The notes beneath the pieces were generated by a model. That model ran no database searches and was not told where the DNA came from. It was given only the letters and a program-made list of their open reading frames with translations. A DNA stretch of 33,609 nt from Litorimonas sp964435725 (GTDB lineage: Bacteria; Pseudomonadota; Alphaproteobacteria; Caulobacterales; Maricaulaceae), in assembly GCA_964435725.1 (NCBI GenBank), contig CAYTAJ010000022.1:1-33609 (forward strand), read 5' to 3'. The position numbers and the translations under genes were made by a program. Within the stretch, counting starts at the first letter, position 1. The number at the start of each line of letters is the position of its first letter. This document shows positions 22,928 to 31,022 of this stretch, piece after piece.

Positions 22928-24031
22928 ATGAAAGTTACCCTTGAGCGTAGTGCTTTGATGAAGGCCCTCGGCCATGTTCAGAATGTTGTCGAGCGTCGCA
23001 ACACGATCCCAATCCTATCCAATGTCCTAATGAGTGCAGAAGGCGATAGTGTCAGCCTTGTGGCGACAGACCTTGATATTGAAATGTCAGAGGCAACAGA
23101 GGCCTCAGTCACACAACCCGGTCAAATTACAGCGCCTGCCCATACGCTTTATGATATTGTGCGTAAGCTTTCTGATGGCGCGCAGGTCGTGTTACAAATC
23201 AATGCGGATGAGCGCTTAGATGTGGACTCAGGTCGCGCGCATTTCACGCTCCCGCTTCTGCCCTCCGGTGATTTCCCGAAAATGACAGCGGATGGCTTCT
23301 CGCATGAATTTGTTATGCCGGCCAAAGCCTTGCAACGCCTCATTGATAAAACACGTTTCGCGATCTCAACCGAAGAAACGCGTTATTACCTCAATGGTAT
23401 TTATGTGCACTCCAATGCTGGACGCCTGCGCGCTGTCGCTACAGATGGACACCGTTTGGCCTTAGCCGAAGCCGAACTGCCCGCAGGGGCTGACGGTATT
23501 CCGGGTGTTATTATTCCGCGCAAAACCGTGGCTGAAATTCGCCGCTTGATTGATGGCTCCGATGGTGATGTCGCTGTCAGCGTGTCTGAAGCCAAAATTC
23601 GTTTCTCAACGGGCACAGCCGTTCTGACCTCTAAGCTCATTGACGGAACATTCCCGGATTATGAGCGCGTCATTCCGAAGAATAACCCGAAAGAGCTTAC
23701 GATTGATAATAAAGTTTTTGCAGATGCCGTTGATCGTGTCTCGACGATTTCTGCCGAAAAATCACGCTCTATCAAAATGGGTTTGGGTGAAGATAATTTG
23801 GCCCTGACTGTGAATAATCCTGAGAGTGGTAACGCGCATGAAGAGCTAATGGTCAGCTATAATGATGAGCCTTTAGAGATTGGGTTTAACGCCAAATATC
23901 TCTTGGATGTGACCGGCCAAATCGAAGGACGCGACGCCACATTCTTTTTGGACAGTTCGGCCAGCCCCGCGCTTGTCAAAGACAGTGAAGACCCTGACGC
24001 TCTCTTCGTTCTGATGCCTCTTAGGGTTTAA
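22928..24031 (+). CDS. dnaN: DNA polymerase III subunit beta (sliding clamp)
   Basis: The 367-residue clamp that tethers Pol III and binds partner proteins. It begins MKVTLERSALMKALGHVQNVVERRNTIPILSNVL, with later TRYYLNGIYVHSNAGRLRAVATDGHRLALAE and GTFPDYERVIPKNNPKELTID. It ends LFVLMPLRV, the normal terminal beta-strand at the peptide-binding pocket. Length is typical. AAGAGAAATAGC precedes the ATG. recF starts 17 bp downstream, so dnaN-recF form an operon. Confidence 0.97.
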   Translation: MKVTLERSALMKALGHVQNVVERRNTIPILSNVLMSAEGDSVSLVATDLDIEMSEATEASVTQPGQITAPAHTLYDIVRKLSDGAQVVLQINADERLDVDSGRAHFTLPLLPSGDFPKMTADGFSHEFVMPAKALQRLIDKTRFAISTEETRYYLNGIYVHSNAGRLRAVATDGHRLALAEAELPAGADGIPGVIIPRKTVAEIRRLIDGSDGDVAVSVSEAKIRFSTGTAVLTSKLIDGTFPDYERVIPKNNPKELTIDNKVFADAVDRVSTISAEKSRSIKMGLGEDNLALTVNNPESGNAHEELMVSYNDEPLEIGFNAKYLLDVTGQIEGRDATFFLDSSASPALVKDSEDPDALFVLMPLRV

Positions 24032-24048
24032 TTTTAAAGGCGTAGCTC

Positions 24049-25161
24049 GTGACCCATATCGCGGCTTTACGCCTGACCGATTTTAGAAATTATGCAGCGC
24101 TGGATGTTGAATTCGGCGCCTCGCCCGTCGTTTTTTACGGCCCGAATGGCGCCGGAAAAACAAATCTTCTGGAAGCGCTTTCTTTTTTGTCGCCCGGTCG
24201 GGGTATTCGACGCGCCAAAGTCAGTGATATTGCAAAACGCCATGAAGACAGCCAAGCCCCCGCCTGGGGTATCAATGCAACCCTTGAAGACGAAACGCGC
24301 ATTAGTGTCGGCCAAGTGCCTGAACACCCCAGACGGCGATTATTGCGATTAAATGGTGTGAACGCCACAGGAACCCAACTTGCGCAGCTCCTGAGTTTGA
24401 TGTGGCTGACCCCCGCTCAGGACCGGTTGTTTACAGGCCCCGCCGGGGACAGACGAAAATTTCTGGATCGTTTCGCTTTGGCGCATGTCCCGGGCCACGG
24501 GGTAACAAGCCTGCGATATGAAAAAGCGCGCACTGAACGTAATCGCTTGCTCTCAGATGGCGTGACAGATGCAGGTTGGTATGACGCCCTTGAAGCGGAT
24601 CTTGCCAGTCAGGGCGCCCATATTTTGCAAGCCCGCGCGATTACGCTCACACATTTATCCGATGAAATCGACGCACGGAACTCTGTGTTTCCTAAAGCCA
24701 AGCTCGCCATAGACGGTGAGTATGAAAACCGCATTTTGGAAGGCGAAAGCCTTGAAGACATAGAATTTGCTCTACGCGAAGATCTTCGCAATGGACGCCC
24801 CCTCGCCCAAAGAGCGGGACGCACACTCATAGGCCCGCACCGCTCAGACCTTTGCGTCACACATATCGCTAAATCAATGCCGGCCGCGGATTGCTCAACG
24901 GGCGAACAGAAAGCACTTCTGATTGGGTTAATGCTGGCCCAAGCGCGCGCGCAAAAAGACAGAAAGCCAATTTTATTACTTGATGAAGTTGCGGCCCATT
25001 TGGATGAAGGCCGTCGGGCGGCTTTGATTGAAGAACTGCTCTCTTTGGAAACGCAGGTCTTTATGACAGGAACTGATGCAAGCCTGTTCAAAGCTTTTAA
25101 TGGCCGCGCACAAAGCTTCGAAGTCTGTGATGGGGCCGTGAGGACAGAGGCTGACGCCTGA
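24049..25161 (+). CDS. recF: DNA replication and repair protein RecF
   Basis: The 370-residue SMC-like ATPase that loads RecA at gaps together with RecO and RecR. Walker A GPNGAGKT is at residues 31-38 after LRLTDFRNYAALDVEF. The signature motif is CSTGEQKALLIGLMLAQA and Walker B PILLLDEVAAHLD. LIGPHRSDL precedes the signature, as usual. The start is GTG (24049) with AAGG upstream. gyrB, which often follows recF, is absent here; the downstream gene lies on the other strand. Confidence 0.96.
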   Translation: MTHIAALRLTDFRNYAALDVEFGASPVVFYGPNGAGKTNLLEALSFLSPGRGIRRAKVSDIAKRHEDSQAPAWGINATLEDETRISVGQVPEHPRRRLLRLNGVNATGTQLAQLLSLMWLTPAQDRLFTGPAGDRRKFLDRFALAHVPGHGVTSLRYEKARTERNRLLSDGVTDAGWYDALEADLASQGAHILQARAITLTHLSDEIDARNSVFPKAKLAIDGEYENRILEGESLEDIEFALREDLRNGRPLAQRAGRTLIGPHRSDLCVTHIAKSMPAADCSTGEQKALLIGLMLAQARAQKDRKPILLLDEVAAHLDEGRRAALIEELLSLETQVFMTGTDASLFKAFNGRAQSFEVCDGAVRTEADA

Positions 25162-25170
25162 AACAAAAGT

Positions 25171-25197
25171 GCCCTGTTACACAAAGTATAACAGGGC
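25171..25197. terminator. Terminator hairpin between recF and the convergent hydroxylase gene
   Basis: GCCCTGTTA / TAACAGGGC forms a perfect 9-bp stem around a 9-nt loop, just after the recF stop. The plus-strand side lacks a T run. The minus-strand side continues ACTTTTGTTT, so it may also serve the hydroxylase transcript, although that stop is 170 nt away. The remaining sequence to 25367 shows nothing recognisable. Confidence 0.65.
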
Positions 25198-25367
25198 GGT
25201 TGATACCGAAACGGGGCGCAATGTCCGATACCAACATCGCTATATCTACGCGTCTTTAGACCTCATAGATTATCCGTATCTCACCTATCCCACCCTAGAT
25301 GAACGTAGCTTTAATGGGCGCGGTTTAAGCAATTCGGGCGCGCTGTAAACGCTTAAAAACATCTAAA

Positions 25368-26746
25368 TCACAGTAAAAGACGGGGTCTGTTTCCTATATC
25401 GCCAGCCGCTTCGCTCATAATCAAGTTCTTGATGTAGTTTGATTGATTTACCACCGTCAGACCGACCCGACGCAAATGCCCAAACGCTTTCGAAGCCGGC
25501 CGACTGAACGCCCCGCGTGGGGACGCATATAGATAAGACAGGCCATCCGTGGCAGCCGCCAAGGCTGTAACATCCAGTTTTCGCCAAGCCGCATATTCAC
25601 CCAGAGCCGCCCCGCCAATATCTCGCCCTGTTTTTAGGGCGTCCTCTAAAGCATCATGTAAGGCCGCAATATCGCGCAAGCCAAGGTTTAAGCCCTGCCC
25701 CGCCAAGGGATGAATGACATGTGCGGCATCGCCGAGCAAAACGAGACGCGTGCCGACATAGTCTTGGGCCAATTGCAGTTTCAAAGGATAGCTTTGACGT
25801 GGCTTGACCAAAGACAACTCACCCAGGTGGCCTCCCAAACGAAAAGACAATTCCTGTAAAAAATCGACTTCGGAAATATTAAGGGCCGCTTCGATAGCCG
25901 TTGTTTTATCACTCCAAACAATTTGAGAGCGATTGCCTGTCAGGGGAAGCACCGCTAAAGGCCCGCCCGGTAAAAACCTCTGCAAGGCCAAGCCATCATG
26001 TGGCAGGCTATGCGCTATCGTTGTGACAAGGGCCGATTGTCCATACTCCCGTCCGTCCACGGCAATGCCGGCTTGGGTTCTAATGGGTGAATTTTTACCA
26101 TCCGCCGCAATCAGTAATTTTGCCGAGATCTCTTTTCCATCGACTTGGCCCGTCACGCCAGAGACCTCATGGGATAAATGGGTTATCTTGGCGGGAGAGA
26201 AGACCTGTATATCAGNNNNNNNNNNNNNNNNNNNNNNNNNNNNNNNNNNNNNNNNNNNNNNNNNNNNNNNNNNNNNNNNNNNNNNNNNNNNNNNNNNNNN
26301 NNNNNNNNNNNNNNNGAGACCTCATGGGATAAATGGGTTATCTTGGCGGGAGAGAAGACCTGTATATCAGGGGTCCCTTTTAAGGCTTTTGTCACAACGT
26401 CTGATAAGACGGCGCTCTCAATCATTTCTGCCGGGTCAGCATCAACGACGTCTTCATCAAAATGCAACCGCCAAGCAGGCTCTTCCCCCAAAGGCCCATC
26501 CGTAATCAACATATCCCGCATCGGCTGTGTCAGAGAGGTTATATCGATATCAAGATTTTTAAAAAGACGAAGAGAAGACGCCGAAAGCGCATAAGCCCGA
26601 CCATCTTTCTCTTGATGTTTTGCGTCAAATATTGGCTGACCATCCACCAAGGCAATCGACAGGCCGCGTAATTTTGAACAGGCCAAAGCCGCGACCTGCC
26701 CAACCAAACCGCCGCCAACAATGAGGATATCAAATTGATTTTTCAC
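25368..26746 (-). CDS. UbiH/UbiF/COQ6-family FAD-dependent hydroxylase, split by a false gap
   Basis: A flavin monooxygenase of the ubiquinone-ring hydroxylase family. The N-terminal Rossmann motif is FDILIVGGGLVGQVAALA. The FAD motif AADGKNSPIRTQAGI lies mid-protein. The C-terminal signature is LVLLGDAAHVIHPLAGQGLNLGLRDI. Two in-frame GTGs exist; the one at 26746 has AGGTGA 5 nt upstream, while 26755 has none. The gene is cut by 100 Ns flanked by the same 55 bp (26161-26215 and 26316-26370). Removing 155 nt brings both parts into one frame of about 407 residues, a normal length. Which ring carbon it hydroxylates cannot be told from sequence alone. Confidence 0.9.
26161..26215 (+). repeat. 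55-bp contig-end duplicate, left copy (hydroxylase gene)
   Basis: Identical to 26316-26370. Same length and same situation as the duplicate in mutM, indicating unmerged contig overlap. Confidence 0.93.
26216..26315. other. 100-N assembly gap (false) in the hydroxylase gene
   Basis: Default-size N run between contigs that overlap by 55 bp. Collapsing the overlap restores the open frame, so no sequence is missing. Confidence 0.93.
26316..26370 (+). repeat. 55-bp contig-end duplicate, right copy (hydroxylase gene)
   Basis: Second copy of 26161-26215. Confidence 0.93.
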
Positions 26747-26840
26747 TCGGCTCACCTAGCATAACTCTGAAACGGAAACAGCCCATAATAATGCGTCATT
26801 TAGGGTTACATTCACACGCCTAACACTCTATTCCAAAGTT

Positions 26841-27680
26841 ATGGATATCAAACTTGCCACTTGGAATATTAATTCAGTTCGCTTGAGATTGAATCAAGTC
26901 TTACGATTTTTGGACGAGCAAAAACCGGATGTTCTCGGCCTTCAAGAAATTAAATGTCAGGAAGAACAGTTTCCGTTCAAGGCCTTCCACGACGCCGGTT
27001 ATGAATTTATCGAAGTCGCGGGACAAAAAGGCTATCACGGCGCCGCCACGATTTCGCGCTTACCCATGGAAAGGCTGTCTACGGAGTTCTGCCCTCTTGG
27101 CCATGCCAGACATGTCAGCACACGGGTTATTGCCAAAGGTGAAAATTGTAATCAGGATTTTGAGTTCCACAATTTCTATGTCCCCGCAGGCGGGGATGTC
27201 GCCGACCCTAAAATTAATGATAAATTTCAACACAAGCTCGACTTCCTCGAAGCCATGCGCACTTATTTTGCAGAGCGGTTTGCAAAAGGCGATGATCAAC
27301 AAGTCCTTGTCGGTGATTTCAATATCGCCCCGCATGAGCACGATGTTTGGAGCCACAAACAGCTTTTGAAAGTGGTCAGCCATACACCGCTTGAAGTCGG
27401 TATTTTAGAAACACTTCGCAAAACACATGACTTTACAGATACATCGCGCCTCTTCGCCGCAGAGGATGAGAAGCTCTATAGCTGGTGGTCGTACCGCGCC
27501 CGAGATGTGATGGCGTCTAATCGTGGGCGACGCTTAGATCATATTTGGGTGAGCCCCGCCCTTCTGCCGTGCGTAGAGGCCGTTGGTCCTGAAGGTCACA
27601 AAATTCATGTGCCTTGTCGTGTCTGGGAAAAACCCTCAGACCATGTGCCTATGACCCAAATCATAAAGCTGACCGATTAA
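26841..27680 (+). CDS. xthA: Exodeoxyribonuclease III
   Basis: A 279-residue AP endonuclease / 3'-5' exonuclease of the EEP fold, used in base-excision repair. Motifs run in order: ATWNINSVRLRL, VLGLQEIKCQ (metal-binding Glu), FHNFYVPAGGD, VLVGDFNIAPHEHDVW (Asp and Asn), SWWSYRARDVMASNRGRRLDHIWVS and KPSDHVPMTQIIKL (terminal Asp-His). All catalytic elements are present. The start has little Shine-Dalgarno sequence. Its stop overlaps the stop of the convergent YhhN-family gene within TTAA (27677-27680). Confidence 0.95.
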   Translation: MDIKLATWNINSVRLRLNQVLRFLDEQKPDVLGLQEIKCQEEQFPFKAFHDAGYEFIEVAGQKGYHGAATISRLPMERLSTEFCPLGHARHVSTRVIAKGENCNQDFEFHNFYVPAGGDVADPKINDKFQHKLDFLEAMRTYFAERFAKGDDQQVLVGDFNIAPHEHDVWSHKQLLKVVSHTPLEVGILETLRKTHDFTDTSRLFAAEDEKLYSWWSYRARDVMASNRGRRLDHIWVSPALLPCVEAVGPEGHKIHVPCRVWEKPSDHVPMTQIIKLTD

Positions 27681-28312
27681 GTCATAACGCTATAAGCAAA
27701 CAGCGCCTGCGCGCCGAAATAAAGGGGCGTGATAGCCCAAAAGTTACGCGGACTTGATTGAATGAAACGATCGCGCGCGACAAAAATATCGGACACCGCA
27801 AAGGCAAAAGCGGCAGGGATGATATAAATATTCTTGCCAATAAGGTCACTTTGAACCGCATAAATACACATGAGCGAGATAATGAAAGTATAAACCCCAA
27901 CAGGCCAAATCATATCTTTTGAAAGAGAAGGCCGATAATATCGAAACATAAACCAAGCGAATGTTAAGCCGAGAATAAAGCTCCCAATCCACACAATAAA
28001 AGCCAGATCAGGATGGCTGATATGATTGGCCGCTAAAATGTAAAATATATGCCCTAGAGCAAAAGCGGCCATGCCGGATTTGAAGAAAGCCTTGTTGTTA
28101 CGGGACAATAAGAAAACATCCCCGACGGCACAGGCACAAAGACCCGTCAAAATGAGACGGCCATAGTCACTCTCTAAAGCCCCCCATTGAATAGCCAATA
28201 AAACGAAGCCCAACGCGGCGAGCGGTTTGAATATAAATTGCCCAAGGCGAATCTCTCTTAACTCTGAGACGAGTAAAGCGACAACGCCAAGGATATAAAA
28301 GGAAAGAAGCAG
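27677..28312 (-). CDS. YhhN/TMEM86-family membrane protein, probable CTG start
   Basis: A multi-pass membrane protein of the YhhN/TMEM86 family (some members are lysoplasmalogenases). The conserved N-terminal segment with FKPL (REIRLGQFIFKPLAALG) and the C-terminal acidic-containing SDIFVARDRFIQ are both present. About seven hydrophobic segments are visible. The first standard start, TTG 28213, would delete the first helix and FKPL, leaving 178 residues. Upstream the frame stays open to the cenR-like stop (28328-28330) with no ATG, GTG or TTG. An in-frame CTG at 28312, 15 nt after that stop and with TTAGG upstream, gives 211 residues, the family's usual size. I use it as the start. The gene is co-oriented with the regulator gene and likely co-transcribed. 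Confidence 0.78.
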   Translation of the reverse strand: MLLSFYILGVVALLVSELREIRLGQFIFKPLAALGFVLLAIQWGALESDYGRLILTGLCACAVGDVFLLSRNNKAFFKSGMAAFALGHIFYILAANHISHPDLAFIVWIGSFILGLTFAWFMFRYYRPSLSKDMIWPVGVYTFIISLMCIYAVQSDLIGKNIYIIPAAFAFAVSDIFVARDRFIQSSPRNFWAITPLYFGAQALFAYSVMT

Positions 28313-28327
28313 GCTCGCGCCTAATCT

Positions 28328-29035
28328 TTAGTCAAGCGCCAAACGATATCCGCCAGGCTCTGTCATTAACAGCGTCGCGACGCCTTTTTCAGGTTCGATT
28401 TTTTGACGCAAGCGATAAACATGGGTTTCCAGCGTATGGGTCGTCACACCTGAATTATAACCCCACACTTCTTCAAGGAGTTCTTCTCGAGCGACAGGTT
28501 TGCCACCGGCGCGATAAAGATATTTCAAAATATTCGTTTCTTTTTCTGTCAGGCGAATATCACGTACAGGCCGTCCACCCTCCTCTTGAGGTGGTGTTAG
28601 GCGCTTAAAGGCAGGCTTGAACGCATAAGGTCCGATTTGGAAAATCGCATCTTCACTTTGTTCAAAGCTGCGTAAATGCGCGCGAAGACGCGCCAAGAGA
28701 ACCGAAAAGCGAAACGGCTTGGTCACATAATCATTCGCGCCGGAATTAAGACCTAAAATCTCATTCATCTCACCATCATTACCGGTCAACATAACAATAG
28801 GGGCCGCAATGCCCCCTTTGCGCATAAGCTCGCACGCTTCTGTGCCCAGCATATCCGGCAAGTCGACATCTAAGACAATCAAGTCAAACGTTTGTGCTTT
28901 TGCCGCCTCAATTCCCGCTGTCGCTGTCGCCACATCATGCGTTTCGAATTCGTCATAGACCGCAAATTGCTCGACAAGTTCGCCACGTAACATGTCATCA
29001 TCATCGACGAGTAAAATTCTTTTTTTCACAGCCAT
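28328..29035 (-). CDS. cenR: OmpR-family response regulator, CenR-like
   Basis: A 235-residue two-component regulator. The receiver domain (1-120) has the acidic pocket LLVDDDD, phospho-acceptor Asp56 in LIVLDVDLPD, the Thr of VMLTGND and the Lys of DYVTKPFRF. The C-terminal winged helix has RLTEKETNILKYLYRAGGK and GVTTHTLETHVYRLRQKIE. These segments closely recall CenR, the essential cell-envelope regulator of Caulobacter and Rhodobacter. As there, no histidine kinase gene is adjacent. The name is from remembered motif similarity, so the orthology is probable, not proven. ATG 29035; AAGGATAT lies just upstream. Confidence 0.8.
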   Translation of the reverse strand: MAVKKRILLVDDDDMLRGELVEQFAVYDEFETHDVATATAGIEAAKAQTFDLIVLDVDLPDMLGTEACELMRKGGIAAPIVMLTGNDGEMNEILGLNSGANDYVTKPFRFSVLLARLRAHLRSFEQSEDAIFQIGPYAFKPAFKRLTPPQEEGGRPVRDIRLTEKETNILKYLYRAGGKPVAREELLEEVWGYNSGVTTHTLETHVYRLRQKIEPEKGVATLLMTEPGGYRLALD

Positions 29036-29175
29036 GGCTATATCCTTATCTCGGCTTTCTTTCTCAAAGTGTTTCTTAAAACACCCTTTTGAAATTTTGG
29101 CGTGTCATATGACCTAATCTCTCTTAAAGCTAATCGCAGTTTGTACAACTTGCATCACAAAAATGAGAGAGTTTC
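29036..29175. promoter_or_regulatory. Divergent cenR-like / L,D-transpeptidase promoter region
   Basis: A 140-bp AT-rich region that must contain both promoters. I see no convincing dyad or named operator. GAGAG sits before the plus-strand ATG, and AAGGATAT before the minus-strand one. Confidence 0.4.
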
Positions 29176-29706
29176 ATGAGAAATTCGTCATGTCTTTCAA
29201 TTGATTGCCGCAAAAAACACGCTTTTTTGGGTGATTTAGAGCTGTCTTGTCGTATTGGAAAAGGGGGGTGGATTGATGCGATTGATGGAAAAGAGGGTGA
29301 CCAAAAAACGCCTCTAGGTGAGTATATTTTACGCTGGGGCTTTTACAGAGCGGATCGCCTGCCCCACCCTGCCACGCACTATACAGACCCCCTCACCTGG
29401 CGCGCCCTACAGTCGGACGATGGGTGGTGTGATGATGTAAACACTGAGGCTTATAATCGGTTCATTCGCTTACCCAGCCCGTTAAGCCATGAGAAGCTTT
29501 GGCGGGAGGATGGAGCGTATGACCTCATATTGGTCATCAGTCATAATGACAGCCCACCGGAAAAAGGGCTTGGCAGTGCCGTCTTTATTCATGTGGCCCA
29601 ACCGGATGATCGTGAGACGTTAGGCTGTATTGCCTTTGCGCCTGACGATTGGGTTAAATTATTACCCAAGCTCTACGCGGGACTGGCTGTGAATATACAC
29701 GCGTAA
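29176..29706 (+). CDS. L,D-transpeptidase-family (YkuD) protein
   Basis: A 176-residue protein with the YkuD active-site pattern: His139 and Cys151 in IHVAQPDDRETLGCIAF. DGKEGDQKTPLGEY (about 37-50) is the usual substrate-side motif of the COG3786 subgroup. L,D-transpeptidases crosslink peptidoglycan or attach proteins to it. No signal peptide or transmembrane segment is visible at the N-terminus (MRNSSCLSIDCRKKH), which is odd for a cell-wall enzyme, and the catalytic Ser/His variant around the Cys is relaxed. Its neighbours are a CenR-type envelope regulator (divergent) and yggS (convergent, 1 bp apart). Confidence 0.85.
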   Translation: MRNSSCLSIDCRKKHAFLGDLELSCRIGKGGWIDAIDGKEGDQKTPLGEYILRWGFYRADRLPHPATHYTDPLTWRALQSDDGWCDDVNTEAYNRFIRLPSPLSHEKLWREDGAYDLILVISHNDSPPEKGLGSAVFIHVAQPDDRETLGCIAFAPDDWVKLLPKLYAGLAVNIHA

Positions 29707-29707
29707 T

Positions 29708-30394
29708 TTATTTGTAATCACGCTCTCCAAAAAGCGCAGACCCCACGCGAATAGAGGTCGCGCCCATTTCGACAGCGACATCATAATCACCACTCATGCC
29801 CATTGAGAGTTTTTCAACATTATTCTCTTCGGCCAATTTTTTGAGCAACCAAAAATGGGGGGATGGCGCTTCTTGCTGTGGGGGGATACACATCAAGCCT
29901 TCCGGCTCTAGACCGTAACTCTCCCGCATCATTGAAATAAAGGCTGAAAGGTCCTTTGGAAGCACACCTGATTTTTGGGACTCTTCCCCCGTATTGACCT
30001 GCACATAAAGACGCGGAATTTTCTGACCTTCTTCCGAGATTTTCTTCAGGCCTTTCAAAAGCTTTTCGCGGTCAATCGTTTCAATCACATCAAATAAGGC
30101 GACGGCATCGGACAGCTTATTCGATTGCAAAGGCCCAATGAGCCGAAGCTCTATGGCGTCGCGATGCGCCGCAAAACGATCGGCCCAACGACCTTGAGCT
30201 TCTTGCACACGGTTTTCCCCGAAAACTTTATGACCGGTAGTTAGCATGGCCTCTATGCGTTCATCCGGCTGAATCTTGCTGACCGCAACCAAATCAACGT
30301 CTGATATTGAACGCCCTGCGCGCTTGGCAGCCTTGGCTATTCGCGCCATAACCGCGTCATGTTTTTGGGAAATATCGGAAGGGATGTCTGACAT
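29708..30394 (-). CDS. yggS: YggS/PROSC-family PLP-binding protein
   Basis: A PLP homeostasis protein with an alanine-racemase-like barrel and no known enzymatic activity. PLP would bind Lys40 in LVAVSKIQP. FGENRVQEAQGRW, LRLIGPLQSNK, LYVQVNTGEESQKSGV and the C-terminal LSMGMSGDYDVAVEMGATSIRVGSALFG are canonical. The start at 30394 (MSDIPSD, 228 residues) has GGGGA upstream; an in-frame ATG at 30409 is possible. The start codon lies in the same 11-bp palindrome as the start of the divergent gene. Confidence 0.93.
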   Translation of the reverse strand: MSDIPSDISQKHDAVMARIAKAAKRAGRSISDVDLVAVSKIQPDERIEAMLTTGHKVFGENRVQEAQGRWADRFAAHRDAIELRLIGPLQSNKLSDAVALFDVIETIDREKLLKGLKKISEEGQKIPRLYVQVNTGEESQKSGVLPKDLSAFISMMRESYGLEPEGLMCIPPQQEAPSPHFWLLKKLAEENNVEKLSMGMSGDYDVAVEMGATSIRVGSALFGERDYK

Positions 30395-31019
30395 GGCGTC
30401 CCCATACAAACTCTGGCCGGGTTTGAAAAGCCACCCTTTGGGGGTGCAGGCTTTAGCTTTGCGCGAGGCTTATAACCTCCATTGCCGCCTATCCCCCCTC
30501 ATCGCGATGAGTGATCCCGTGCGAACACCGAACGTCTTAGAATGGGCAGAACACCTACCCGAGAGCTGTGCAATCATTTATCGTTATCATAACTTCGATA
30601 CGGATGTAGCAAAGCAATTACACGTCATGTCACAAAAGAAGAATCAACAACTCTTACTGCGACAGGAAAACTACAACCCTGACTCTGACGGTCTTCATTT
30701 CAAACGTCACACTGATTTGAATCATATAAGGGCTTTAAGGCAAGACAAGCCTGAAGCCCTTCTCACACTCGCGGCTTTGAAAGACCGCGATTATGACGAA
30801 ACTCTGCCGCAATTAGACGGCCTTTTGATGTCGGCGATATTTCCGAGTGCAAGCCCGAGCGCGGGAGAACCGATTGGAACAGAATCCTTAAAAGCCAAGG
30901 TTCAAAAGTTTAAAGCGCCTGTTTTCGCCTTGGGCGGCGTCAACACAGAAACCTCCCCCATGCTTTTAGGCACAGGAATCGCCGGTATCGCCGTCGTCAG
31001 TGCCTTAGCCAACAAGTAA
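30384..31019 (+). CDS. Thiamine-phosphate-synthase-like (ThiE/TenI) protein
   Basis: A roughly 211-residue TIM-barrel protein with the TenI/ThiE pattern: LSPLIAMSDPVRTPNVLEWAEHLPES near the start, RYHNFD, a central LLMSAIFPSASPSAGEP corresponding to the family's GxxFxTxS segment, and the C-terminal FALGGVNTETSPMLLGTGIAGIAVVSALA. ThiE joins HMP-PP and HET-P to make thiamine phosphate. The DGxHL/GQ motifs of true ThiE are weak (SDGLHFKR), so it may be a TenI-like or unrelated family member. Start choices are ATG 30384 and ATG 30393; the open frame continues upstream into yggS antisense. It overlaps divergent yggS by 11 bp. Confidence 0.72.
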   Translation: MSDMASPYKLWPGLKSHPLGVQALALREAYNLHCRLSPLIAMSDPVRTPNVLEWAEHLPESCAIIYRYHNFDTDVAKQLHVMSQKKNQQLLLRQENYNPDSDGLHFKRHTDLNHIRALRQDKPEALLTLAALKDRDYDETLPQLDGLLMSAIFPSASPSAGEPIGTESLKAKVQKFKAPVFALGGVNTETSPMLLGTGIAGIAVVSALANK

Positions 31020-31022
31020 ACG

